Made by a program: the position numbers and the translations under genes
The notes under the pieces: generated by a model
The model's input: only the letters and a program-made list of their open reading frames with translations
What the model was told of the DNA's origin: nothing
Database searches by the model: none
NCBI GenBank assembly: GCA_009917555.1
Contig: QZDX01000020.1
Span: 1 to 64,000, forward strand
Source of the DNA: a bacterium 1XD21-13
GTDB lineage: Bacteria; Bacillota; Clostridia; Lachnospirales; Lachnospiraceae
Direction: 5' to 3'
Length of the DNA stretch: 64,000 bases
In this document: positions 54,192-63,547 of the stretch, in pieces
Layout: the number at the start of each line of letters is the position of its first letter
How positions within the stretch are numbered: position 1 is the stretch's first letter

Positions 54192-55031
54192 ATGCAGGAA
54201 AAAGAAAAGTATAGAGTACTGACAATGTTAACATGTCATAACAGGAAAGAAAAGACAGAAAGGTGCCTTTGGACTCTCTCAGGGCAAAATACTAAATGTG
54301 AATTTACCTTTATAGTTGTAGATGATGGAAGTACAGATGGAACAATGGAAATGCTAGTGGAACAAAAGAAAGAACTTGACATTCATATTCTTAAAGGGAA
54401 TGGAGCGCTCTTTTATTCCCGAGGAATGCATAGAGGGATGAAGTATGCGCTTGATAATAGCATGTATGATTATGACTACTACCTGCTAGTGAATGATGAT
54501 GTCGATTTTTTTGCTGAAGCAATTTCTAAATTAATCTTTCAAAGCAAAGAACAGAATGGGGCAGTTGTAGTAGGAACTACAAAAGATAATGAAGGGCATA
54601 CAAGTTATGGGGCAATAGTTTTTGTGAAAAACGTACAACACAGAATAATGGAGATTTATGAGTGGCGGGAAATAGCAGATGCGTTTAATGCCAATTGTGT
54701 ATTAATACCTAACAAAATCTTTGCAAAAGCGGGAATAATGGATTCTCATTACATTCATGCTATGGGGGACTATGATTATGGCATGCAGATAAAACGGCAA
54801 GGTGGAATAATTTATCCATCAAAGGAATATGTGGGAGTATGTAATAGAAATTCTACAAAAGGTTTATGGAGTGATACATCTTTGTCTAGGATTGAACGGT
54901 TTAAAAGGAAAGAAACAATTAAAGGACTTCCTTATAAACAATGGTTTTACTATCTTAAGAAGAATTTTGGACTTAAGTATGCAATATTTTATTCTTTAGT
55001 ACCTTATGTAAATATAATATTGGGGAGATGA
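54192..55031 (+). CDS. glycosyltransferase family 2 (rhamnosyltransferase-like)
   Basis: A 279-residue GT2. It has LTCHNRKEKTERCLWTL, VVDDGSTDGT, KGNGALFYSRGMHRGM, and LVNDDVDFF (DxD). GDYDYGMQIKRQGG is the acceptor-loop motif. ATG 54192 is favoured: AGGGA (54179-54183) is its Shine-Dalgarno site and would overlap ATG 54183. It overlaps the flippase gene by 4 nt. Confidence 0.88.
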   Translation: MQEKEKYRVLTMLTCHNRKEKTERCLWTLSGQNTKCEFTFIVVDDGSTDGTMEMLVEQKKELDIHILKGNGALFYSRGMHRGMKYALDNSMYDYDYYLLVNDDVDFFAEAISKLIFQSKEQNGAVVVGTTKDNEGHTSYGAIVFVKNVQHRIMEIYEWREIADAFNANCVLIPNKIFAKAGIMDSHYIHAMGDYDYGMQIKRQGGIIYPSKEYVGVCNRNSTKGLWSDTSLSRIERFKRKETIKGLPYKQWFYYLKKNFGLKYAIFYSLVPYVNIILGR

Positions 55032-56833
55032 AAATGAAAAAAGATATAGAAAAATTACATGAGGTGGTAACAGAGATATCCTATGTCCTTACAAAATCAC
55101 AGAAGGCAAAATGTGTGATACTTTTTATTCTGATTCTGTTGGGCTCTTTACTGGATACATTGGGGGTATCTATGGTATTGCCTTTTGCACAGGCGATCTT
55201 AAATCCCCAGGAGCTAAAAGAAAATGCAATATTTTTTACTATTGCTGAGAACTTCCAAATTGAGACAAATTCAGAAATTATATTATTTGTTGGAATAGTA
55301 TTGATAATAATTTATATTGTGAAGAACGGATTTTTGGTTTTTGCAGCATATATAAAAACTGCATTGAGATGGAATATGCAGAGAGAGCTGCAAACAAAGA
55401 TGCTTGATTCGTATATGAAACGTCCATATACATACTACCTGGGGATAAACAGTGGGGATGTTCTTAATGGACTTGTAAATGATGTTAACAGTCTATATAC
55501 AGTAGTAGAATATTTTTTTAATTTCTTATCATATGCAATGACTATTGGAATGATAGGAGTCTATTTGTGCATATCAGATCTTAGTATGGCTGTATCTATT
55601 TTATTTGTTTCTGGTTTGTGCTTTCTGGTTATAAGTATTCTTTTTAGAAGGCTGCTTAATGGAGCAGGGCAAAGGCAAAGGTTGGCAAATGCTGAGAGTT
55701 ACAAATATGCTTATCAATCTATTAATGGTATAAAAGAAATAACTGTAATGCGAAGAAAGGATTTCTTCCTGTCTAAATATGATAATGCTATTAGGAAGTC
55801 TACGAATGAAAATATTCGTTTTAATTTTCTAAATGCATGCCCTAAACAGATTATTGAAGCAGTTTGCATATGTGGAATTATAATAACAATATGTATACGA
55901 TATATCAGTGGCAATGTGGACGCAATGTTTGTTTCAAAAATTGCAGTGTTTATAGTTGGGGCTGTACGAATTCTTCCTTTAGTTGCCAGCATTACGAATG
56001 TCATGAATGGACTGGTATATTATTGGGCAGGCGTAAAAAATACATATGATAATATTAAAAACGCAGAGGAATATAGTGAAGAAGTAAAATTGTATATTAA
56101 AAATAAGATATCAGAAAGCAAAGGAGAGGAGAATGCAATTAGAGATTCAAATCTGATATTGAATAATATTCAATGGAGATATCCTGGAACAGATAAGAAT
56201 GTTATTGATGGACTGAATATGAAGATTGAATCAAGGCATTCAATTGCCATTATTGGTGCATCAGGCGCTGGAAAAACCACAATTTCCGATATTATTATGG
56301 GACTCTATAAACCACAAGAGGGAACAGTAGAATTTGGGGGTATAGATATTTTTTCAATGCCAGATAAATGGGGAAGAATGGTTGGCTATGTTCCACAGTC
56401 ATTATTTTTGATAGATGATACAATAAGAGCAAATATTACCTTTGGGATTGATAATACAGAGGTAGATCAAAAAAAAGTATTGGATGCAGTAGAACGAGCT
56501 CAGTTGAAAGACTATATATCCGAATTGCCTGAAGGACTGGATACTATTGTTGGGGAAAAAGGAATCCGTTTATCAGGAGGTCAGAGGCAGAGGATTGCAA
56601 TTGCGAGAGCTTTGTATTACGATCCTGAAATTCTTGTGATGGATGAGGCAACATCAGCTCTTGACAATGAGACGGAAGAGGCTGTGATGGAGGCCATAGA
56701 CAATCTGCAAGGTATGAAAACGTTGATTATCATAGCTCATCGTCTATCAACAATAAAGAATTGTGATATTGTTTATGAAATAAAGGATGGTAAGGCGGTG
56801 TTGCGGGATAAAAGGGAAGTAGTAGGTGAGTAA
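55028..56833 (+). CDS. ABC exporter, PglK/MsbA-type lipid-linked oligosaccharide flippase
   Basis: A 601-residue half-transporter. Six TM helices lie in residues about 20-330 and the nucleotide-binding domain at about 375-601, with Walker A GASGAGKTT, LSGGQRQRIAIARAL signature, MDEATSALD Walker B and the AHRLST switch His. Within a glycan locus it is most like PglK, which flips undecaprenyl-diphosphate-linked oligosaccharide. It is coupled to the preceding GT2 by a 4-nt overlap. Confidence 0.88.
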   Translation: MKMKKDIEKLHEVVTEISYVLTKSQKAKCVILFILILLGSLLDTLGVSMVLPFAQAILNPQELKENAIFFTIAENFQIETNSEIILFVGIVLIIIYIVKNGFLVFAAYIKTALRWNMQRELQTKMLDSYMKRPYTYYLGINSGDVLNGLVNDVNSLYTVVEYFFNFLSYAMTIGMIGVYLCISDLSMAVSILFVSGLCFLVISILFRRLLNGAGQRQRLANAESYKYAYQSINGIKEITVMRRKDFFLSKYDNAIRKSTNENIRFNFLNACPKQIIEAVCICGIIITICIRYISGNVDAMFVSKIAVFIVGAVRILPLVASITNVMNGLVYYWAGVKNTYDNIKNAEEYSEEVKLYIKNKISESKGEENAIRDSNLILNNIQWRYPGTDKNVIDGLNMKIESRHSIAIIGASGAGKTTISDIIMGLYKPQEGTVEFGGIDIFSMPDKWGRMVGYVPQSLFLIDDTIRANITFGIDNTEVDQKKVLDAVERAQLKDYISELPEGLDTIVGEKGIRLSGGQRQRIAIARALYYDPEILVMDEATSALDNETEEAVMEAIDNLQGMKTLIIIAHRLSTIKNCDIVYEIKDGKAVLRDKREVVGE

Positions 56834-56896
56834 TAGTGAAAAGCACTATATATGGTTTAGATGAAAATTTGAGAAAAGTAGGAAGAAAAATTAGGT

Positions 56897-57826
56897 ATGT
56901 ATAAATTACGCTATTTAAAGTATGGTTTATTTAAATTACTGGTTTGGAGATTTCTTAGTAAAGAGTTAAGAAGAAAGAAAGGTACTGCATATAAAAAGTA
57001 TAAGGAAAATATTGAGAAAATAGAGCAATATATTTCGGCAGGAAAATTACCAGATGAGAGAGATGCCAGGGAGGTATATAAATTTGTAAGGAAAAAAGGT
57101 TTAGAGACCGTTTTCCCGTATGATTTTATCCATAAATATTTTATAAAAGCGGTATTGGCAATAAAGTATGACTCAGAATCGGGAATGTATTATGCTAAAA
57201 GAAAAGGCAGAAGATTGTATCTTAAACATGATAGTTTTGAAAAAGCTCTGAATTATTATTGGAGTTTAATATACGAACAGGATAAACATAGTCCACATTT
57301 ATATTCTGAAGAAAAAATAACTGGCCATGTCCTTTTTGATATAGGTGGAGCAGAGGGATTTCTTTCTTTTGATCATATTGATGATTTTGAACATATATAT
57401 ATTTTTGAAGGTGATCCTTCTTGGTTTCCTGCATTAAAAAAGACATTTGAAGATTATTCAGGTAAGGTAACAATTATTGAAAAGTATGTGGGCGATTCCA
57501 ATGCGGAAAATTATCTTACAATTGACCAATTTTGTAATAACTACAATATTAATGATGTTGAAATTTTTGCAAAAATAGATGTTGAGGGGGAGGAAATGTC
57601 GGTTATAAAGGGGGCAAAACTATTTTTGGCACAATATAATCGTTTAAAGATGGCAATATGCACATATCATAAGCAGGAAGATGAATATGAGATACGTACA
57701 GAATTAGAACAATATAATCGATTCAAAATAAGCCATTCAAATGGATATATGATAATGTACTATATGAATGATATTAGAGAGCCTTATTTACGTAGAGGAG
57801 TTTTAAGGATAAAAACACAAATATGA
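56897..57826 (+). CDS. FkbM family methyltransferase
   Basis: A 309-residue protein. The C-terminal half is the FkbM-type SAM methyltransferase: VLFDIGGAEGFLSF (SAM-binding), IYIFEGDPSWFPAL, and FAKIDVEGEEMSVIKGA (the D-E-G-E motif diagnostic of FkbM). The N-terminal 120 residues are basic and helical. It likely O-methylates a sugar of the glycan. It overlaps the next gene by 4 nt. Confidence 0.87.
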   Translation: MYKLRYLKYGLFKLLVWRFLSKELRRKKGTAYKKYKENIEKIEQYISAGKLPDERDAREVYKFVRKKGLETVFPYDFIHKYFIKAVLAIKYDSESGMYYAKRKGRRLYLKHDSFEKALNYYWSLIYEQDKHSPHLYSEEKITGHVLFDIGGAEGFLSFDHIDDFEHIYIFEGDPSWFPALKKTFEDYSGKVTIIEKYVGDSNAENYLTIDQFCNNYNINDVEIFAKIDVEGEEMSVIKGAKLFLAQYNRLKMAICTYHKQEDEYEIRTELEQYNRFKISHSNGYMIMYYMNDIREPYLRRGVLRIKTQI

Positions 57827-59046
57827 AAGAAAAAAAAGTAATTTTTACTATCGTTGCAAAAAATTATATGGCATCTGCATTAACTCTGAAAGGATCCGTG
57901 TTAAAATTGCATTCTGATGTGGATTTTTATATTGTACTTGCAGATCAGTGGGATGATGAGGAACAGAAAAAACGTGGGGGCAATAATGTATTAGTGGCAG
58001 ATGCCAGTGTTGTACCAGAAATACTGAGTATGAGTTTTTTTTATGATGTGGTAGAATTTTCAACATCTATAAAGCCATTCTACTTTTTATATTTTATGAA
58101 AGTATTAGATTATGATAAGGTTATCTATCTGGATCCAGATATATGGGTATTGTCTTCAATGGATGGGTTATGGAATTCATTGATTGAACATGAGGCAGTG
58201 CTTACACCTCACATCACGGATATCAATTGTGTATCTGGATATCATAAGGAATCCCATATACTAAGCAGAGGTGTTTTTAATCTGGGATTTTTGGGGATGC
58301 GAAAGAGTACAGATACCATTCAATTTTTGAACTGGTGGGCTATTCAGATGCGGACGGAATGTATAAGGAGTGAAACTTTATTTGTTGATCAGAAATGGGC
58401 TGATTATATTCCGATCTTTGTAAAGGATATTAAAATAGAAAGAAGTAAGGCATATAATATTTCAGATTGGAATTATCATGAGAGAGAGCTGGACATTAAA
58501 GAGAGTGAATACTATGTACAGGAGCTGGATGGCTCATGGAATCGTATAAGTTTTTTTCATTTCTCTGGAATTAAGCAGCAGAGTATAAAAAGTTATTTAA
58601 AACTTCAAAAAGCAAAAATTTCAAAAACTACAGCAATGGCCTTGGAAAATTTGATAAAGACTTATCAAAAAACGTTATTGAATTATGAATATAATTATTG
58701 GAGTACCTGTAAGTATTGTTATAATAAATTTGATAATGGGAACGAGATTTTACTGTTGTATCGTAGATTAGCAAGAAGTGTTTTTATGCAATATGGATTG
58801 GAATTTAAAGACTATTTTGGAACTGGGGAGGGCTCCTTTTTTCAAGAATTGAGAAAAGGAAATTTTCATTCAGGGGAAACGATGAGCATTCATGAAAGAA
58901 GGAACAAGGGTTATGCCCGCAGAATATTAAAAAAAATAATTCGAGGATATATAAAATGTATGGGAATAAATCGCTACGAATCATTAATAGATACAATACA
59001 CAATAACTCAGATAGAGATGAACAGTGGCGATGGATTTGGAGATAG
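57823..59046 (+). CDS. GT8-like glycosyltransferase
   Basis: A 407-residue protein. The N-terminus (FTIVAKNYMASALTLKGSVL) and the YLDPDIWVL motif, which provides the DxD metal site, are typical of GT-A fold enzymes. FNLGFLGMRKS and VDQKWADYIP further resemble a GT8-like group common in glycan loci. The C-terminal 150 residues are unassigned. Donor and acceptor are unknown. Confidence 0.75.
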   Translation: MKEKKVIFTIVAKNYMASALTLKGSVLKLHSDVDFYIVLADQWDDEEQKKRGGNNVLVADASVVPEILSMSFFYDVVEFSTSIKPFYFLYFMKVLDYDKVIYLDPDIWVLSSMDGLWNSLIEHEAVLTPHITDINCVSGYHKESHILSRGVFNLGFLGMRKSTDTIQFLNWWAIQMRTECIRSETLFVDQKWADYIPIFVKDIKIERSKAYNISDWNYHERELDIKESEYYVQELDGSWNRISFFHFSGIKQQSIKSYLKLQKAKISKTTAMALENLIKTYQKTLLNYEYNYWSTCKYCYNKFDNGNEILLLYRRLARSVFMQYGLEFKDYFGTGEGSFFQELRKGNFHSGETMSIHERRNKGYARRILKKIIRGYIKCMGINRYESLIDTIHNNSDRDEQWRWIWR

Positions 59047-59049
59047 AAA

Positions 59050-59649
59050 ATGAAAAATATTCTGGTATATCCGTATAAATTAGGCAGGGTGATGAAAAGT
59101 AAATATAGCAGATATTTATGGAGACATAATGTAGAAGATTTATGTTATCTGGGGGAGAATTCGTATATGGATTTCCCCTTTATTATTAATGGGGGGAAAA
59201 ACATAATAATAGGTAATAATTTCCATTGCTGTAGGGGATGTCGGATACAGGCTATAGATAAATATGAAAATCAGGTGTATACACCCCAAATTATAATAGG
59301 CAACAATGTTTCTATTAATATGGATGCAGAGATTTCTGCGATTAATAGTATAATAATTGAAGATGGTGTTCAAATGGCAAGTAATGTACTTATAGTAGAT
59401 CATTATCATGGAAGGATTGATAAAACTGACATAGAGGTGGGTGAACCTAGCAAGAGAAATCTGTATTCGAAGGGACCAGTACGGATAGAAAAAAATGTAT
59501 GGATTGGATATGGTGTTTCCATACTCCCCAATGTCACTATTGGAAGAGGGGCAATAATAGGGGCAAATTCTGTCATTACAAAAAGTATTGCACCTTATTC
59601 TGTTGTTGCAGGTGTACCGGGAAAAGTTATAAAAAATTTGAGAGAGTGA
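59050..59649 (+). CDS. hexapeptide-repeat (LbH) acyltransferase
   Basis: A 199-residue left-handed beta-helix protein. There are isoleucine-rich hexapeptide turns (IIIGNNFHC, IIGNNVSIN, VWIGYGVSILPNVTIGRGAIIGANSVITKS), a VDHYHGRID loop supplying the likely catalytic His, and the closing APYSVVAGVPGKVIK typical of maltose/galactoside-type O-acetyltransferases. It probably O- or N-acetylates a sugar of this glycan. Confidence 0.9.
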   Translation: MKNILVYPYKLGRVMKSKYSRYLWRHNVEDLCYLGENSYMDFPFIINGGKNIIIGNNFHCCRGCRIQAIDKYENQVYTPQIIIGNNVSINMDAEISAINSIIIEDGVQMASNVLIVDHYHGRIDKTDIEVGEPSKRNLYSKGPVRIEKNVWIGYGVSILPNVTIGRGAIIGANSVITKSIAPYSVVAGVPGKVIKNLRE

Positions 59650-59734
59650 TATGATAGAGGAATATTTTGGCCTCCTACCATATGAAGAGGCAGAAGGCAT
59701 TAAATTATAATTGAAACAAAATAAAGGAGAAAAC

Positions 59735-60601
59735 ATGGGATATGCTGAAAATGTTTTGAAAAAAATAGAAGAAATGTATGGCTATTTGTCAGTTGTAAGG
59801 ATGAATGCTCATAAAAAAAAGAACGGTTTAAAGTCGACGAAACCAAGAGTTTTGGGTGACAAGATTGCTGTTTTGGGGAATGGAAAGAGCCAGCAGTTAT
59901 TTTGGGATAACATAGAAAGGTTTAGAGATTATGATATTCTTTGTGTGAATTCCTTTATTTGCAGACAAACGGATCTGTTTTTTAAATACAAACCAAAGTA
60001 TTATTGTGCTGTTGATGGGTGTTTATTTAGCGAGGAAAGAGCCAAAAGATTAGGTGGAACCAATGAAGAGGACTATTACAATATCAGGAAAGTATTGGAG
60101 GATGTTACATGGAAAATGTATATAATAACATTTGATATCTATGACATAATTATCAATAATAGAAATATAGAAATCATTAAGATTAATCAGAGCAATACAC
60201 CATATGTTGGACAACATGTAAAGAAACTATATGAGAAGAATCTGGCTACTATTGGTGCAGAGAGTGTTGCAGTTACAGCTTTGTTTTTTTCAGTAGTATT
60301 TGGCTATAAAGAAATTGCGCTATTTGGAGTTGATCATGATAATTTTAAAGGATTAGTAAATAATATCAATAATGAGGTTTTAGTGGAAACATGGCATAGT
60401 TATAATACGAGTAAACCAGATTATGTAAAAATAAGGGAAGGAGTTGGAGAACAATATATATATTTGATATTTGAAGGATATACAACTTTATTTAAGTCAT
60501 ATTTATTAGTAGCAGAGTTAGCAAAGGAAATGGGCGCAGAGATTCTAAATTATAATGTTAATTCATATATTGACGCATTTAATAAGGTAAGGCTGAAATA
60601 A
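59735..60601 (+). CDS. MptE-like/DUF115-type protein, possibly GT42-like
   Basis: A 288-residue protein. IAVLGNGKSQQLFW near residue 45 resembles the nucleotide-binding loop of MptE-like (DUF115) proteins and also of GT42 sialyltransferases. CVNSFICRQTDLFFKYKPKYY and ATIGAESVAVTALFFSVVFGYKEIALFGVDHDNF continue this pattern. In glycan loci such proteins are likely sugar transferases. Start 59735 follows AAAGGAG; TTG 59711 precedes that site. The exact function is unknown. Confidence 0.6.
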   Translation: MGYAENVLKKIEEMYGYLSVVRMNAHKKKNGLKSTKPRVLGDKIAVLGNGKSQQLFWDNIERFRDYDILCVNSFICRQTDLFFKYKPKYYCAVDGCLFSEERAKRLGGTNEEDYYNIRKVLEDVTWKMYIITFDIYDIIINNRNIEIIKINQSNTPYVGQHVKKLYEKNLATIGAESVAVTALFFSVVFGYKEIALFGVDHDNFKGLVNNINNEVLVETWHSYNTSKPDYVKIREGVGEQYIYLIFEGYTTLFKSYLLVAELAKEMGAEILNYNVNSYIDAFNKVRLK

Positions 60602-60622
60602 AAATGAAATGGAGTATATTGG

Positions 60623-61582
60623 ATGAAGTATTCGGTTGCTATTATTGGTGCGGGTAAAATAGCATCAGGTTATGATGCGCCAGGCGACATATATGTGCAA
60701 ACACATGCACATGCAATTCAGAAATCTGAGTATTTTAGGCTTAGGGGATTTTATGATTCAGTTATTGAATCTGCTCAAATCGCAGCGAAGAAATGGTCAA
60801 CAAAATATTTTGAAAGTATGGAAGAAGCAGTAGAGGGAGCAGATATTGTATGTGTGTCTGTTCCTGACAAGTTCCATTATACAGTAATCAAAAGAGTTTT
60901 AGATTGTTCAAATATTAAAGGAATAATAGTTGAGAAACCATTTGCATCTACTTCAAAAGAAGCGATGGATTTATGCGAAATTGTATCAGATAAGAATATT
61001 CCTTTGTTTCTTAACTATTCCAGAAGATATATGGATGAGTTTTGGAATCTTAAAAAGTGGATAAAAGAAAATGCAGGAATGCTGGTATGCGGTAATTGCT
61101 TTTATGGTAAGGGTACCCTTCATAATGGTTCCCATCTCATTGATTTGCTATATTATTTGGTAGGAGATTGTAAAGTTGCTGAGGTTTTTGACCAAATTTG
61201 GGATTTTACGAAAGAGGATGCAAGTATTGAATTTGTATTAAAAGAAAAAAAACGGGGGACAAGAATTTTCTTTCATCCCATATCAAGTAAAAATGTTACA
61301 ATTTTTGAATTTGATTTATTATTCGAAAATGCTAGAGTTTATTATAGCGATGAGAAGCAAGTAATCAAGCTGTACAAGTTGGGGAAAAATAATCCATTGT
61401 TTGATGAAGTAAATTTTATAAAATCGGACGAGTGGAAGATTAATGTAAGCCATGCAATGAAAAATTTATACCAAAATGTAGTTAATGTTATTGAAAAGAA
61501 AGAAAACTCGTTTTGTAATGAACAGGCAGGACTGGATATAATTAAGATAGTAGAAGAAATTAGGAGAAAAATACAAGAATGA
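60623..61582 (+). CDS. Gfo/Idh/MocA family oxidoreductase
   Basis: A 319-residue NAD(P)-dependent enzyme. The N-terminal Rossmann fold begins SVAIIGAGKIASGYD. VSVPDKFHY and VEKPFAST (the conserved EKP Lys) follow, then a C-terminal alpha/beta domain with GNCFYGKGTLHNGSHLIDLLYYLVG, whose His is the likely catalytic residue. In glycan loci these enzymes oxidise or reduce nucleotide-activated sugars. The substrate is not determinable. Confidence 0.88.
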   Translation: MKYSVAIIGAGKIASGYDAPGDIYVQTHAHAIQKSEYFRLRGFYDSVIESAQIAAKKWSTKYFESMEEAVEGADIVCVSVPDKFHYTVIKRVLDCSNIKGIIVEKPFASTSKEAMDLCEIVSDKNIPLFLNYSRRYMDEFWNLKKWIKENAGMLVCGNCFYGKGTLHNGSHLIDLLYYLVGDCKVAEVFDQIWDFTKEDASIEFVLKEKKRGTRIFFHPISSKNVTIFEFDLLFENARVYYSDEKQVIKLYKLGKNNPLFDEVNFIKSDEWKINVSHAMKNLYQNVVNVIEKKENSFCNEQAGLDIIKIVEEIRRKIQE

Positions 61583-62709
61583 GACCCAAGAAAGTTCTTT
61601 TTTTTTCACAGGATCCAGGTGGAACAAATGCTTTAATTCCAATTATAAGAGAATTAGGAGGTACTTCTTATATAGCCGTAATTGGTAAGGACAATGCGAT
61701 TCCTATCTATGAAAGAAAAGGGATTCCCTTTGTTCCAATAAATAAAATTACAAATAGATTTGACACAGAAAGTATAAAGAAAATTATTGCAGATTACCAG
61801 CCTGATATGGTACTTACAGGTACAGGTGCCGCAGATTTTTTTGAAAGATATATATGGGCGGCGTCCAGAGAATTATTTGTCAAATCTGTCGCAGTGTTGG
61901 ACTCCTGGTGCTATTACGGACTTAGATTTTCTAATTATACATTTAAAGAGATAGAAAAATATGAGGCAAAACGTGAAATTATGTATCTGCCCGATCGGCT
62001 ATTGGTAATGGATCAGGATGCAAAAACAGCATGTGTAAAGGAAGGGATAGATGGAAGTATAATATACCCTTGTGGACAGCCTTTTTTTCAGGAACTTTCA
62101 GAGTCTTTTGCACAACTGGATCAAAAGGATGTGGTTTTTTACCAACAGAAAATATCAAGTGGAGATAAGAAGAAAATTATCATATACGCATCAGACAATC
62201 TAAGCGATTCTTTTCCGCCTAATGGAAGAATATTTTGGGGTTATGATGAGAAAACAATATTTCTTGATATATTATCAGCGATAGAAAAGGTTTGTACTAA
62301 AAAAGAAAAGTATGTACTGGTGATTAGACCACATCCGAAGGAAAAGAAAGGAACATGGGAAAAGGTAATTGATAACCTTGATGTAAAAGAATTGAAAGTA
62401 ATTGTTGACGGAACAGTGAAAGAGGAAATAGCGATATCTTCCGCGGATTTAGTTATAGGTATGTGGTCAATGTTCCTGACAGAATCCATCATTGCCAAAA
62501 AACGTGTTATAAGTGTGCAAATAGGGGCCAAAAGGCAGGCTCCTTTTATTTTGGAAGAGAAAGGATTGCTTGAACCAATACTTGATAAAAGGGAGCTAGA
62601 AAGCCAATTTAAAAGATATTTTTCTGGTGAAGATATTGGTAATATTCGATGGAATGTAGATATGAAAGCTGTGGAAAAAGCAAAGAAGTATATTCAAAAA
62701 TTTCTTTAA
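61579..62709 (+). CDS. GT-B-like glycan biosynthesis protein of unknown specificity
   Basis: A 376-residue protein coupled to the preceding gene by ATGA. Its N-terminus FFSQDPGGTNALIPIIREL and the GTGAADFFERY region suggest a first Rossmann domain. RPHPKEKKGTW and an ADLVIGMWSMFLTESIIAKK motif suggest a donor-binding domain like those of CDP-glycerol transferases or polysialyl/Kdo-type GT-B enzymes. I cannot assign a family with certainty. Confidence 0.55.
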   Translation: MRPKKVLFFSQDPGGTNALIPIIRELGGTSYIAVIGKDNAIPIYERKGIPFVPINKITNRFDTESIKKIIADYQPDMVLTGTGAADFFERYIWAASRELFVKSVAVLDSWCYYGLRFSNYTFKEIEKYEAKREIMYLPDRLLVMDQDAKTACVKEGIDGSIIYPCGQPFFQELSESFAQLDQKDVVFYQQKISSGDKKKIIIYASDNLSDSFPPNGRIFWGYDEKTIFLDILSAIEKVCTKKEKYVLVIRPHPKEKKGTWEKVIDNLDVKELKVIVDGTVKEEIAISSADLVIGMWSMFLTESIIAKKRVISVQIGAKRQAPFILEEKGLLEPILDKRELESQFKRYFSGEDIGNIRWNVDMKAVEKAKKYIQKFL

Positions 62710-62788
62710 GAAAGAGATAGATTTATGGAATTCATACAAAGAAAAGCAATATGTGAAATGCTTCAGTAGTGTTGAAGGAGGAATAAAA

Positions 62789-63520
62789 GTGAAGAAAGTT
62801 GCTATCATAGAAGCAAGAATGACGTCATCAAGACTACCTGGTAAAATCTTGATGGAAACATGTGGGAAGCCAATGTTGGAACTTATGGTAGAAAGAGTAA
62901 AAAAAAGCAAACTGCTTGATGATATAGTTCTCGCTACAACTGTAAATGTTGATGATGATCCTGTTGTGCAAATGTGTGAAAGAATAGGCTGTCATTATTT
63001 TCGTGGTTCGGAAAATGATGTGTTGTTGCGAGTCTTAGAAGCTGCAAAAAGTCAAGATGCGGATGTGATAGTGGAACTCACAGGAGATTGTCCATGCATA
63101 GACTGGCGTCATATTGATCAGCTTCTTGAAGTGTATATGCGGGGTAGCTATGATTTTGTTGCAAATAACACAGAGAGATCTTATCCTGATGGGTTTGATA
63201 TCAGGATTTTTTCTGTGAAAGCACTGGAAGAACTGAATGAGAAAACAAAAGAACCATGGGATCATGAGCATGTATCTATTTATTTTCCCAAACATCCAGA
63301 ACAATACAAATGTTACAACCAGATTGCTGAAAGTGAAGAATACCGTCCTGAATTGGAAATAACACTGGATGAAATGGGTGACTATAAGCTGATAAATAGC
63401 ATTTTTACTGCTTTATATCCAGAAAAAGATGATTTTACATGCATAGATGTTATTAGATATTTGGATGAACATAAAGAGCTTTTGAAATACACAGATAAGA
63501 TAAAACGAACACAAATATAA
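62789..63520 (+). CDS. SpsF-like cytidylyltransferase
   Basis: A 243-residue protein starting at GTG 62789 after AAGGAGG. It has the NTP-transferase signature ARMTSSRLPGKIL, then GSENDVLLRVLEAA, ELTGDCPCID (metal site) and SYPDGFDIRIFS, as in SpsF/CMP-Kdo-synthetase-like enzymes. It probably activates an acidic or unusual sugar with CMP. Nonulosonic acid synthesis is a possibility, but no synthase gene is visible in the window. Confidence 0.82.
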   Translation: MKKVAIIEARMTSSRLPGKILMETCGKPMLELMVERVKKSKLLDDIVLATTVNVDDDPVVQMCERIGCHYFRGSENDVLLRVLEAAKSQDADVIVELTGDCPCIDWRHIDQLLEVYMRGSYDFVANNTERSYPDGFDIRIFSVKALEELNEKTKEPWDHEHVSIYFPKHPEQYKCYNQIAESEEYRPELEITLDEMGDYKLINSIFTALYPEKDDFTCIDVIRYLDEHKELLKYTDKIKRTQI

Positions 63521-63547
63521 AAAGTGATGGAATTGAGGAATAAATGT

